DNA of 64,000 nt from Streptomyces sp. L-9-10. Its GTDB lineage: Bacteria; Actinomycetota; Actinomycetes; Streptomycetales; Streptomycetaceae. The translations under genes were made by a program, and so were the position numbers. Position 1 is the stretch's first letter; each line of letters opens with the position of its first letter. The notes beneath the pieces are model-generated. The model had not been told where the DNA came from and ran no database searches. It saw nothing but the letters and a program-made list of their open reading frames with translations. The stretch lies in the NCBI RefSeq assembly GCF_004151105.1, contig NZ_PHRF01000162.1:327488-391487 (forward strand), given 5' to 3'. Positions 52,847 through 61,683 of this stretch are shown piece by piece.

Positions 52847-54205
52847 CTAAATCCGTTCCGGCACGGGGTTGCCCGCGGCGGCGATCGCCCGCCGCACCGG
52901 CACCCTCGCCAGCAGGACGAAACCGAGCACGAAGAAGATCACCAGCGAGATGATCGCATCCCGGTAACTGCCGGTCAGCTGGAACGCGAGCCCGAACACC
53001 AGCGGGCCCAGCCAGCTCAGGCCGCGGTCGCTCATCTCGTACGCGGAGAAGTACTCCGCCTCCTTGCCGCTCGGCACCAGATGCGAGAAGAGCGAGCGGG
53101 ACAGTGCCTGGCTGCCGCCCAGGACCAGGCCGATCGCCGCGGCCAGCGCGTAGAACGCGACCGGTGCCCCGGACGGCAGGAAATACCCCGCTCCGAGGAT
53201 CAGCGTCCAGACGGCGAGTGAGCCGAGAATCGTCCGCTTGGCCCCGTAGGACCTGGCCATTCGGCCCATGCCCAGTGCGCCCGCCACGGCGAGTATCTGC
53301 ACCAGCAGCACGGCGGTGATCAGAGTCGTCTGGTCCAGGCCCAGCTCCTCGGAGCCATAGACCGAGGCCTGCGAGATCACCGTCTGGATGCCGTCGTTGT
53401 AGAGCAGATAGGCGAGCAGGAAGGACAGCGTCAGCGGATGGCGCCGCATGTCCCGCAGTGTCGCGATCAGCTGCCCCCAGCCGGTACCGACCGTGCCCGC
53501 GCCGTCCCGCACCACCCGGCGGTCGCGCAGCCGGCGCAGCGGGATGAGCGTGAAGGCGCCCCACCAGACACCGGCCGAGGCCAGACAGATCCGGACGGCC
53601 GTGGACTCCGAGACACCGAACGAGTCATGGCCGGTGTAGAGCACGAGGTTGAGGACGAGCACCAGCGCGCCCGAGGTGTAGCCGAACGCCCAGCCGCGCG
53701 AGGAGACCGCGTCGCGCTCCTCGGGCCCGGCGATCTGCGGCAGATACGCGTTGTAGAGCACCATCGAGACCGCCAGTGAGGCGTTCGCCACAATCAGCAG
53801 CAGCGCGCCCAGCAGATAGCGGTCACCGTCCAGGAAGAACATGCCCGCCGTGGCGCCGGCGCCGAGATACGCGGCGAGCGCGAGCAGCGGCTTCTTGCGT
53901 CCCGAACGGTCGGCGGCGGCGCCGACCAGCGGCATCACCACCACCGCCACCACGATGGAGAGGGAGACCGTGTACGCGAACACCGAGCCCGCGCGGATGG
54001 GTATTCCCAGCGGACGGACAAAGCCGTCCGCGTCCGCCGCCGCCTTCGCCACCGAGGTCAGATAGGGGCCGAGGAAGACCGTGAGCACGCTCGTCGAGTA
54101 GACGGAGCACGCGAAGTCGTAGAAGTACCAGCCGCGCTGCTCGCGTCTGCGCTCCGACGCCCCGTCGGCCGACCCGTCGGCACGGTCCACGGTGTCAGCG
54201 GTCAC
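52847..54205 (-). CDS. MFS transporter of the UMF1 (Atg22-like) family
   Basis: The 452-residue protein has about 12 membrane helices and the UMF1-type opening RGWYFYDFACSVYSTSVLTV, with the internal hallmark SRGWAFGYTSGALVLVLNL. UMF1 proteins are related to yeast Atg22, a vacuolar amino-acid effluxer, but bacterial substrates are unknown. I chose the GTG at 54205, which has GGGAG just upstream; an in-frame start at 54262 would add a poorly conserved Gly/Ser-rich leader. The next gene, GDPD, lies upstream on the same strand. Confidence 0.87.
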   Translation of the reverse strand: MTADTVDRADGSADGASERRREQRGWYFYDFACSVYSTSVLTVFLGPYLTSVAKAAADADGFVRPLGIPIRAGSVFAYTVSLSIVVAVVVMPLVGAAADRSGRKKPLLALAAYLGAGATAGMFFLDGDRYLLGALLLIVANASLAVSMVLYNAYLPQIAGPEERDAVSSRGWAFGYTSGALVLVLNLVLYTGHDSFGVSESTAVRICLASAGVWWGAFTLIPLRRLRDRRVVRDGAGTVGTGWGQLIATLRDMRRHPLTLSFLLAYLLYNDGIQTVISQASVYGSEELGLDQTTLITAVLLVQILAVAGALGMGRMARSYGAKRTILGSLAVWTLILGAGYFLPSGAPVAFYALAAAIGLVLGGSQALSRSLFSHLVPSGKEAEYFSAYEMSDRGLSWLGPLVFGLAFQLTGSYRDAIISLVIFFVLGFVLLARVPVRRAIAAAGNPVPERI

Positions 54206-54266
54206 CGGTGCTCCCTCGCTCTCCCCGTCGCTGTTCCCAGCCTTTCCCGGCGCACGCCCCACCTGG

Positions 54267-55031
54267 TCAGTGCCAGGCTCCCCGCGCGGTCAACACCGCG
54301 CGCAGCGTCTCCAGTTGATCAGTCATGATGCCATCCACACCGAGATCGAGGAGCGCCTCCATCCGATCCGGATCGTTGACCGTCCAGACATGCACCTGGA
54401 GGCCGCGCGCGTGCGCCGTCCGTATGAAGCGCTCGTCGACCACCCGGACACCGTTCTGGGTCTCGGGGACCTGGGCGCAGACGGCGCCCCGCCGGACGGG
54501 GGCCGGGATGCCGTACGAGCGCAGCCGCAGGCCCAGCACGCCCCGCACCCCGTACGAGGTGGCGAGCCGGGGGCCCGCGAGACGGGCCGCGCCGGCCACC
54601 CGGGCCTCGGAGAAGGAGCCCACGCACACCCGGTCCCAGCTGCCGGTCCTGCGGATCAGCTCGACCAGGGGGAGCTGGGCGGGGGCGGCCTTGATGTCCA
54701 CGTTCCAGTGCGCGTCGGGGAACTCCTCGAGCAGTTCCTCGAAGAGCGGCAGCGGCTCGGTCCCCGCCACTCTCGCCCGGCGCACGTCCTTCCAGGACAG
54801 ATCGGCGATCCGGCCGCGGGCATCGGTCACCCGGTCCAGCGTCGAGTCGTGGAAGGCGACGAGCCGGCCGTCCGTGGTGGCGTGCACATCGGTCTCGAAG
54901 TAGCGGTATCCGAGCCCGGCGGCGCGGCGGAACGCGGCGGCGGTGTTCTCCAGGCCGTCCGCCGTGCCGCCGCGATGGGCGAACGGGATCGGGGCCGGCC
55001 GGTCCAGATAGGGGTGGGGTACGCGAGTCAC
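54267..55031 (-). CDS. Glycerophosphodiester phosphodiesterase
   Basis: The 254-residue protein has the GDPD active-site set: AHRGGTADGLENT, YFETDVHATTDG and FHDSTLDR, giving His-Arg, Glu-Asn and Glu/Asp/His metal ligands. It hydrolyses glycerophosphodiesters to glycerol 3-phosphate and an alcohol. There is no signal peptide, so it is cytosolic. The GTG at 55031 overlaps the YczE stop by 4 bases (GTGA), so the two are co-translated. The frame remains open upstream through the MocR region only by chance. Confidence 0.9.
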   Translation of the reverse strand: MTRVPHPYLDRPAPIPFAHRGGTADGLENTAAAFRRAAGLGYRYFETDVHATTDGRLVAFHDSTLDRVTDARGRIADLSWKDVRRARVAGTEPLPLFEELLEEFPDAHWNVDIKAAPAQLPLVELIRRTGSWDRVCVGSFSEARVAGAARLAGPRLATSYGVRGVLGLRLRSYGIPAPVRRGAVCAQVPETQNGVRVVDERFIRTAHARGLQVHVWTVNDPDRMEALLDLGVDGIMTDQLETLRAVLTARGAWH

Positions 55032-55696
55032 CGCCGCAGTATGGCCTGTCCCGGTGACCCGGTGGCGACCACCGTGCTGCCGTTGTCCGCCGCCGGGATG
55101 GCGAAGACGCGCAGGAACAGCTGGGCGAGCGGCCCGATGGCCAGGGCGTAGGCGACCGTCCCGATACCCACCGACCCGCCGAGGACGAAGCCGGTGACGA
55201 CCACCGCCACCTCGATCCCCGTACGGACGAGCCGGACCGAGCGGCCGGTCAGCCGGTGCAGTCCGGTCATCAGACCGTCCCGCGGGCCCGGTCCGAACCG
55301 GGCCGCGATATAGAGACCGGTGGCCACTCCGTTGAGCACGATGCCCCCGATCAGCAGCGGGATACGGACGGCCAGGCGGTGGCCTTCGGGGACGAGGGCG
55401 AGCGTGGCGTCCATGGCGACGCCGATCACGAAGACGTTGGAGACCGTGCCGAGCCCGGGGCGCTGCCTGATCGGTATCCAGAGCAGCAGCACCACCGCGC
55501 CGACGATGATCGAGACGACCCCCATCGTCAGCCCGGTCAGCTCCGCGAGTCCCTGGTGCAGCACACCCCACGGCTCCAGACCGAGGCCGCCGCGCACCAG
55601 CAGCGCCGAGCTGGCCCCGTACAGCGCGAGTCCCACGTACAGCTGGATGAGCCGCCGGGTGAGATGTGGACCGCGGAGGCCGGAGGTGATGGACAT
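55028..55696 (-). CDS. YczE-family membrane protein
   Basis: The 222-residue protein has about five membrane helices and resembles YczE/YyaS/YitT-type proteins (RLIQLYVGLALYGASSALLV, GLGLEPWGVLHQGLAELTG, GPGPRDGLMTGLHRLTGR). Function unknown. YczE genes are typically divergent from a MocR-type regulator, as here, so it is probably the regulator's target. I chose the ATG at 55696, preceded by AGGGGG. It overlaps the GDPD gene. Confidence 0.87.
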   Translation of the reverse strand: MSITSGLRGPHLTRRLIQLYVGLALYGASSALLVRGGLGLEPWGVLHQGLAELTGLTMGVVSIIVGAVVLLLWIPIRQRPGLGTVSNVFVIGVAMDATLALVPEGHRLAVRIPLLIGGIVLNGVATGLYIAARFGPGPRDGLMTGLHRLTGRSVRLVRTGIEVAVVVTGFVLGGSVGIGTVAYALAIGPLAQLFLRVFAIPAADNGSTVVATGSPGQAILRR

Positions 55697-55717
55697 GGTG
55701 GCGCCCCCTGATGCGAT

Positions 55718-55792
55718 GGTGGACTGATACATGACACTCTGTGGCGGGGTGGCAGATGCCAGCCATGGCCAATTCGGGGAAGGTGGACTGAT
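55718..55792. promoter_or_regulatory. Two 11-base direct repeats in the yczE/MocR divergent promoter
   Basis: GGTGGACTGAT occurs at 55718-55728 and 55782-55792, in the same orientation 64 bases apart. MocR regulators often bind direct repeats, so these are candidate sites for the adjacent regulator. Confidence 0.55.
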
Positions 55793-55796
55793 TTCC

Positions 55797-57296
55797 ATGG
55801 CCCAGTGGACTTCCGCCGTCGGTGCGGCTCAGCTCGCCCGTCAGCTCAAGACCCAGCAGCGCGGGCCCAAGGGCCCCGGCACCCGCAGGCCGCCCGCCTA
55901 CCGGGCGCTCGCCGACGGTATCCGGCTGCTCGTCCTGGAAGGGCGTGTCCCCGTCGCGGCCCGGCTCCCCGCCGAGCGCGAACTGGCGCTCGCCCTGACC
56001 GTGAGCCGTACGACCGTGGCCGCCGCGTACGAGGCGCTGCGCGCGGAAGGGTTCCTGGAGTCCCGTCGGGGCGCCGGCAGCTGGACGGCCGTACCCGCGG
56101 GCAATCCGCTGCCCGCGCGCGGTCTGGAACCGCTGCCGCCCGAGTCGCTGGGCTCGATGATCGACCTCGGTACCGCCGCGCTGCCCGCCCCCGAGCCATG
56201 GCTCACCCGGGGTGTCCAGGGCGCGCTGGAGGAGCTGGCGCCGTACGCGCACACCCATGGCGACTACCCGGCAGGGCTGCCCGCGCTGCGGCAGATGCTC
56301 GCCGACCGCTACACCGAGCGCGGCATCCCGACCATGCCGGAGCAGATCATGGTCACCACCGGCGCGATGGGGGCGATCGACGCGATCTGCCATCTCTTCG
56401 CGGGCCGGGGCGAACGGATCGCGGTGGAGTCGCCCTCGTACGCCAATATCCTCCAGCTGATGCGGGAGGCGGGCGCGCGACTGGTGCCCGTCGCCATGGC
56501 GGAGGGGCTGACCGGCTGGGATCTCGGGCGCTGGCGTCAGGTGCTCAGGGAGGCGGCCCCCCGGCTCGCCTATGTCGTCGCCGACTTCCACAATCCGACG
56601 GGCGCGCTGGCCGACGAGGATCAGCGGCGGCAGCTGGTCGACGCCGCGCGGTCGGCGGGCACGGTGCTGGTCGTCGACGAGACCATGTCCGAACTGCGGC
56701 TCGACGCGGATCTGCGGATGCCGAGGCGGGTCTGCGCGTTCGACCCCGCGGGCGGCACGGTCATCACGGTCGGTTCGGCCAGCAAGGCGTTCTGGGCGGG
56801 GATGCGGATCGGCTGGGTACGCGCCGCGCCGGATGTGATCCGGTCGCTGGTCTCCGCGCGCGCGTACGCCGACATGGGCACCCCGGTGCTGGAGCAGCTC
56901 GCCGTCAACTGGCTGATGCGGACCGGCGGCTGGGAGGAGGCCGTCGCCCTGCGCAGGGCCCAGGCGCGCGAGAACCGCGACGCGCTGGTGGCGGCGGTAC
57001 GTGACCAGCTGCCCGGCTGGGAGTTCGAGGTACCGGGCGGCGGGCTGACCCTGTGGGTGCGTACCGGCGGACTGTCCGGATCACGCCTGGCCGAGGTGGG
57101 CGAACGGGTCGGCGTACGGGTGCCCTCGGGGCCCCGCTTCGGAGTCGACGGGGCGTTCGAGGGGTACGTACGGCTGCCGTTCACCGTGGGCGGCCCGGTC
57201 GCCGTCGAGGCGGCGGCGCGGCTGGCGGCGGCGGCGCGGCTCGTGGAGACCGGGGCGAGCACCGGCACGGACGCGCCGCGCACCTTCGTGGCCTGA
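55797..57296 (+). CDS. MocR-family regulator (GntR helix-turn-helix fused to aminotransferase-like domain)
   Basis: The 499-residue protein has a GntR winged helix in residues 35-100 (YRALADGIRLLVLEGRVPVA, LPAERELALALTVSRTTV) and a PLP-dependent aminotransferase-like domain (DYPAGLPALRQMLADRY, ADFHNPTG, GSASKAFWAGMRIG with the PLP lysine). Such proteins sense pyridoxal phosphate or amino derivatives and act as activators or repressors. Divergence from yczE matches the yczR-yczE arrangement. The ATG at 55797 lies just after the second direct repeat, with no strong Shine-Dalgarno site. Confidence 0.9.
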   Translation: MAQWTSAVGAAQLARQLKTQQRGPKGPGTRRPPAYRALADGIRLLVLEGRVPVAARLPAERELALALTVSRTTVAAAYEALRAEGFLESRRGAGSWTAVPAGNPLPARGLEPLPPESLGSMIDLGTAALPAPEPWLTRGVQGALEELAPYAHTHGDYPAGLPALRQMLADRYTERGIPTMPEQIMVTTGAMGAIDAICHLFAGRGERIAVESPSYANILQLMREAGARLVPVAMAEGLTGWDLGRWRQVLREAAPRLAYVVADFHNPTGALADEDQRRQLVDAARSAGTVLVVDETMSELRLDADLRMPRRVCAFDPAGGTVITVGSASKAFWAGMRIGWVRAAPDVIRSLVSARAYADMGTPVLEQLAVNWLMRTGGWEEAVALRRAQARENRDALVAAVRDQLPGWEFEVPGGGLTLWVRTGGLSGSRLAEVGERVGVRVPSGPRFGVDGAFEGYVRLPFTVGGPVAVEAAARLAAAARLVETGASTGTDAPRTFVA

Positions 57297-57320
57297 CGCC
57301 CCCACGCGTCCGGGGCCGCG

Positions 57321-58973
57321 TCAGCCCTCGGCGGGTACGACGCCGCCGGCCGGCCCCGAGGCGGCGGCCGGCGCGCGCCCGTGGCCCGGCGCGCGCTCCT
57401 GGTCGGGAACCGACGGCGCGGCGGTCCGTTCCGCGGTGGCCGGATCCTCGGCGGGGGCCGCGACCGCCGAGGGGGGCGGCGGAAGAAGACCGAGGACGGC
57501 GCGGCGGTGCGCCTCGCTCGTCGTGTCGTCGTACGGGTCGGGCGTCGCCGGGACCTGGAGCCTGAGCACCGGTCCTGTGCCGAGCCGCGCGTACCCCCTG
57601 CCGGGCGGGGTGTCCGCCGGGGGTGTGGAGCGCGGCGGCGCGCCCAGCACCGCTTCCACCTGGGCGGGCGCGGCGGCCCCGAGGATCACCCGCGCGCGGG
57701 TGTAGGTCAGTACGGCCTCGCTGAGCGTGTCCAGGCTGTCGAGCTGGTCGGCCACGACCACCGTCACATGGGCCGATCTGCCGTGCCGCAGCGGCACCTT
57801 GAGCAGCTCCTGCGGATCGGGCCGTCCCTCGGCGGCGGCCAGATGGCCGAAGACGCTGGGCCGGTCCAGCAGGATCCACAGGGGGCGCTTGGTGTCCTCG
57901 GGTGCCGGAAGGCCCGACTGCCCGGCCCGGTTGGCGGCGATCAGCCGGCGCTCCGTCTCGCTGGCTGCCCACTCCAGACCGGCCAGCGCCCCGGCCAGTC
58001 CGCACTCCACGGCCAGTACGCCCGTACGCCCGGCCAGACAGCCGAAATCGCCGGTTCCGCCGCCCTCCACGATCAGGACCTCGCCGTGCTGGGCGGCCTG
58101 GAGCGCGAGAGAGCGCAGCAGGCTGGTGGCGCCGCTGCCCGGCAGACCCGTGACCAGCAGATGCGGGGCGGTGGAGCGCGGTCCCGTCCGCCAGAGCACC
58201 GGTGGCTCGTCCCGGTTCTCGCCGTCAGCCACGACCGGGACGGTGCGCCGTACCGCGCTGTGGTCCGTGAAGCCGAGCACGGTCTCGCCGGGGGCGGTGA
58301 CGAAGGGCTGGGCGACGATGGCGGTGGAGAGCGCGGGAAGCACGGTGACCGTGAGCTGGTTGGCCTCCTCCTCCCACTCGAAGAGGTACTCGCGCCCGCG
58401 GCCGCACTTGGCCTGGAGCAACTGCTCGATCCGGGCGCGCACATCGGGGTCGCTGTCGGGGAAGTACGGGGGGTATCTCAGCTGGAGCCGGGTGAGCCGT
58501 CCGCCGGAGTCGAAGGCGTGGTCGTCGAACGCCGCTCCCCAGGCGCCGCCGTGGGCGTAGAGCGGATTCGGGTCCTCCGGCACGGCGAAGTACGGCACCA
58601 GCGCCTCGTAGAGGGACTGGAGCCGCTTGACCTCCGTGTCGTCGGGTCCGGTCGGTACGGGAGTGGTGTCGCGTCCCTTCCACCCGGCCACGCCCATCAG
58701 TGTGATCAGGCCGAGGAGCGGCCCGTACGGGATGAGCGCGACCACCAGAACGCAGGCCGCCACCAGGAACAGCGCGGGACCGCGCCGGTCCTTCGGGGTG
58801 CCGGCCCACTTCTGGCGTGCCGCGGTGGCCAGCATGCGCAGCCCGCGGGAGACCGTGATCAGCGGATGGAGGACGTCGGTGGCGCTGTCGGCGGCCGTGC
58901 GGGCCAGTTCGCGACTGCGGGCGATCTGGGCGCTGCCGCTGGTCAGAATGCGGGGGAGTGGTCGCCGGGCCAC
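57321..58973 (-). CDS. sffA: SffA-like FtsK/SpoIIIE-related sporulation protein with altered Walker A
   Basis: The 550-residue protein has membrane helices at about 67-97 (PALFLVAACVLVVALIPYG) and an FtsK/SpoIIIE-like ATPase domain. In S. coelicolor the small membrane protein SmeA targets SffA to sporulation septa, where it affects chromosome segregation; the gene order here is the same. The Walker A position reads GLPGSGATSLL (276-286), with alanine in place of the catalytic lysine at 282. The C-terminus is a Pro/Ala-rich tail. The GTG at 58973 has AGGAGA upstream. The symbol rests on recalled order and fold. Confidence 0.78.
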   Translation of the reverse strand: MARRPLPRILTSGSAQIARSRELARTAADSATDVLHPLITVSRGLRMLATAARQKWAGTPKDRRGPALFLVAACVLVVALIPYGPLLGLITLMGVAGWKGRDTTPVPTGPDDTEVKRLQSLYEALVPYFAVPEDPNPLYAHGGAWGAAFDDHAFDSGGRLTRLQLRYPPYFPDSDPDVRARIEQLLQAKCGRGREYLFEWEEEANQLTVTVLPALSTAIVAQPFVTAPGETVLGFTDHSAVRRTVPVVADGENRDEPPVLWRTGPRSTAPHLLVTGLPGSGATSLLRSLALQAAQHGEVLIVEGGGTGDFGCLAGRTGVLAVECGLAGALAGLEWAASETERRLIAANRAGQSGLPAPEDTKRPLWILLDRPSVFGHLAAAEGRPDPQELLKVPLRHGRSAHVTVVVADQLDSLDTLSEAVLTYTRARVILGAAAPAQVEAVLGAPPRSTPPADTPPGRGYARLGTGPVLRLQVPATPDPYDDTTSEAHRRAVLGLLPPPPSAVAAPAEDPATAERTAAPSVPDQERAPGHGRAPAAASGPAGGVVPAEG

Positions 58974-59011
58974 GGATGTCTCCTGATGGTGCGGAAGGGG
59001 GCGGGCGGGCG

Positions 59012-59206
59012 TCAGAACTTGATCCCGCCGATGAGCCCGGCGAGGCTCGCGCCGCCGGCCGTGATGCTCGGCGCGATGGCCGTGCCCGCGAGATAGAAGC
59101 CGAAGAGGGCGCAGACCATGGCGTGCGACGCCTTGAGTCCGTCCTTGCGGAAGAAGAGGAAGACGATGATTCCGAGCAGCACCACGCCTGACATGGACAG
59201 AATCAT
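59012..59206 (-). CDS. smeA: SmeA-like small membrane protein
   Basis: This 64-residue protein is almost entirely two hydrophobic segments (MSGVVLLGIIVFLFF and CALFGFYLAGTAI) and ends GGASLAGLIGGIKF. In S. coelicolor, SmeA of the same size targets SffA to spore septa, and mutants have spore defects. It precedes sffA by 38 bases on the same strand, presumably one operon. The ATG at 59206 has AGGAGA at good spacing. A palindrome in its promoter resembles a BldD box. Confidence 0.82.
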   Translation of the reverse strand: MILSMSGVVLLGIIVFLFFRKDGLKASHAMVCALFGFYLAGTAIAPSITAGGASLAGLIGGIKF

Positions 59207-59290
59207 GAGAGTTCTCCTGGTTCGAGGGGACAGTCACCATGAGTTCTTCCAGGATCACCGAAAGTATCTATGCGATAAAAGGTGCAAATG

Positions 59291-59313
59291 AGTGAAATGC
59301 GAGGTATTTCACT
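59291..59313. promoter_or_regulatory. BldD-like palindrome upstream of smeA
   Basis: AGTGAAAT (59291-59298) and ATTTCACT (59306-59313) are perfect inverted arms with a 7-base spacer, 85 bases before the smeA start. BldD recognises AGTGA and TCACT half-sites with variable spacing, and I recall smeA-sffA as a BldD target. Confidence 0.55.
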
Positions 59314-59458
59314 GTGCTGGCCCACGGGGCACGGTGGCGCCCGTGAGGGGCGCGGTCCGCAGTACCCTGTCGGTTTATCCGTACGGCGCCAAGCCCGTAC
59401 GGAGCAGGTCAACGGCGTGTGAACCGGCGTGCGAGCCGGACTGAAAGGCGGTCCACCG

Positions 59459-59851
59459 ATGAGTGAGACACCGGATCCCGACGTGGTCGAGCTGGCCACG
59501 AAGGTCTTCGATCTGGCCCGGCGTGGTGAGACCGAGGCGCTCGCGGCCTACGTCGACGCCGGTGTGCCCGCGAACCTCACCAACGACCGCGGCGACTCGC
59601 TCGTCATGCTCGCCGCCTACCACGGCCACGCCGAGGCGGTCGAGGCGCTGATCGCGCGCGGCGCCGACGCCGGACGGGTCAACGACCGGGGGCAGACCCC
59701 ACTCGCCGGGGCTGTCTTCAAGGGCGAGGACGCCGTGATCCGGGCACTGCTGGCCGGCGGCGCGGATCCAAGCGGAGGAAACCCCTCCGCGGTGGATACC
59801 GCGCGGATGTTTGGGAAGACGGACCTTCTGGAGCTGTTCGGCGACTTGTGA
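59459..59851 (+). CDS. Ankyrin-repeat protein
   Basis: The 130-residue protein is made of about three ankyrin repeats (TNDRGDSLVMLAAYHGHAEA, VNDRGQTPLAGAVFKGEDAV, PSAVDTARMFGKTDLLELF). Such proteins bind partners rather than catalyse. The partner is unknown. It is divergent from smeA. I chose the ATG at 59459; an in-frame start 30 bases upstream is less likely. GAAAGG lies about ten bases upstream. Confidence 0.87.
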   Translation: MSETPDPDVVELATKVFDLARRGETEALAAYVDAGVPANLTNDRGDSLVMLAAYHGHAEAVEALIARGADAGRVNDRGQTPLAGAVFKGEDAVIRALLAGGADPSGGNPSAVDTARMFGKTDLLELFGDL

Positions 59852-60079
59852 TGCCCCGGGTGAGAGACGTCGTAAATGTGGTCGCGGTGGCGAAATGGCT
59901 GGGTCATCATGACGTCGGGCCCACAACGGGTCATCAACGAGAGGCAGGGAAGATGGTCTGCATTAAGCGGAAGACGACGGTCGGCCGATCATGTTGCCGC
60001 GCGGTCTAGAGCGGGAAGGGTGCCACGTCCCCCGGTCGCACCCCCGGTTGCGTCGACAGCTTGATGTGAGGCTTTCCCC

Positions 60080-61498
60080 ATGTTCGATCCAGTCATAGCG
60101 CCGAGCGGCACCTTGCTCGGGCTGTTGCAGAGAGGCCGCGGCGACGGAACGCTGCACGCGCTCGCGGCACCCCGCGCCGAGGCGCTCGCCGCCCTCAACC
60201 ACTGCGTACTGAACGACCCCCGCCACGACTGGCAGGTCGAGAACCGTTCGCTGTACTACGCACGCCTGTATCTGGATCTCCACGGTGGTCTCGACGCCAT
60301 CGACCACCATCTCTTCCGGGCCGAGGACCACTTCGACACCGAGGAGTCCAGGACCGGCCTCGCGCTCGCCGTGCTCGGCCATCTCGCCGCGTACGGCAGG
60401 CACGACGCCCTCGACCTGCTCAGGCGGTACGCGGCGACCGGCGCGAACTGGGCCTGGGCCCTGGACGAGCTGGCGCTGCGCGACGACGACACGGGGCTGC
60501 GCGCCCTGGCCGTACCGGTCCTCGCCAGATTCCCGGCAGGACCCGAGGGCGACGCCGCACTGGCGTCGGTCGTCCGCGACGCCTTCGAGCCCCGGCCCTG
60601 GCGGCTCTGGGCCGACGATCCGCGGCCCGCGGTCGGCGCGCGGATCAGGGCCGCCGGAGAACAGGGCTCCTTCGACCGCTGGCAACGGCAGCTGCGGCCG
60701 AGCGGCCCGCGCCCCGGCTGGAGCGTGCGCGCCGTCTTCGACTGGGCACAGCAGGCCCTGGAGCGCGGCACGGAGATGCACGGGCCCGCGGCCCGCTGCC
60801 TCACCGCCGTCGCCGGGCCCGACGACCGCCCGCTGATCGTCGAGGCCGCGCGCAACGGCCCCGACGGCGCCCGCTGCGCGGCGCTGCACTATCTCGCCGA
60901 GGTCCGTGACCCCGTCGTCCTCGATCTGATCGAGGCGGCGGCCGGCGGCCCGGACCGCACCGTCGCCGACGCGGCCGTCGCCGCCTTCGAGCGGATGTGC
61001 GTCGACGAGGCGGTCGACCGGGCCCGCGGCTGGGTCCACAGGCCCGACGCGCTCGGCGCGTCCGCCGCCGGCGTGCTCGCCTGCCGCGGCGGTACGAAGG
61101 ACACCGCGCTGGTCCTCGGCGCGCTGCGGGAGGCCGTACGGTCCGAGGGCCCCGACACCCAGCGGCTGTGGACCCTCGTCGACGGCGCGGGACGCCTCGG
61201 TATCGTCTGCGCCGCGCCCGTGCTGCGCCATGTCTACCGGGAGACCGCCTCCTCGCATCTGCGCGGCCGGACGGCGCGCGCGCTCGCCGCCACCGACCCG
61301 TCCTACGCCACCGGCTTCGCCGTCGAATGCCTGTGGGACTGCGAGGAGACCACCCGGGAGGTCGCCGCGCTGCACGCCGAGACCGGAGACGTACGCGTGG
61401 CGGAAAGACTGCGGCGGCTGGCCGCCGATCCGGCCGAGGAGGCCGAGGTGCAGACCGCCGTGCGCAGCAGGATGGGCCCGGACGCCGCCGCGCGGTGA
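60080..61498 (+). CDS. HEAT-repeat protein
   Basis: The 472-residue protein consists largely of helical HEAT/PBS-lyase-like repeats, for example in RCAALHYLAEVRDPVVLDLI, TVADAAVAAFERM and GRTARALAATDP. It has no signal peptide and no catalytic motif I can name. It is probably a scaffold or adaptor. The ATG at 60080 has GAGG upstream. The glycosyltransferase genes follow after 185 bases. Confidence 0.83.
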   Translation: MFDPVIAPSGTLLGLLQRGRGDGTLHALAAPRAEALAALNHCVLNDPRHDWQVENRSLYYARLYLDLHGGLDAIDHHLFRAEDHFDTEESRTGLALAVLGHLAAYGRHDALDLLRRYAATGANWAWALDELALRDDDTGLRALAVPVLARFPAGPEGDAALASVVRDAFEPRPWRLWADDPRPAVGARIRAAGEQGSFDRWQRQLRPSGPRPGWSVRAVFDWAQQALERGTEMHGPAARCLTAVAGPDDRPLIVEAARNGPDGARCAALHYLAEVRDPVVLDLIEAAAGGPDRTVADAAVAAFERMCVDEAVDRARGWVHRPDALGASAAGVLACRGGTKDTALVLGALREAVRSEGPDTQRLWTLVDGAGRLGIVCAAPVLRHVYRETASSHLRGRTARALAATDPSYATGFAVECLWDCEETTREVAALHAETGDVRVAERLRRLAADPAEEAEVQTAVRSRMGPDAAAR

Positions 61499-61683
61499 GA
61501 CCGGCGGCCACCGCCGCACCCCGTCGTGTACGGCCGGAAACCTTCGCTCCGTAAGCCGGTCCGTACGGTCTGTGCGCCTTCGTCGCGTCCGGGGAACGTC
61601 CCGCGTCCAATGCTCACGGGACGTTCCCCACGCGGAAAGATCCACGTTGGCAGGGACACGCTCGGCACGACGACAACACGGAT

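Noticed and set aside
55032..56591. Extension of the GDPD gene upstream to 56591
   Set aside because: The frame crosses the yczE and MocR genes antisense; the true start overlaps yczE by 4 bases.
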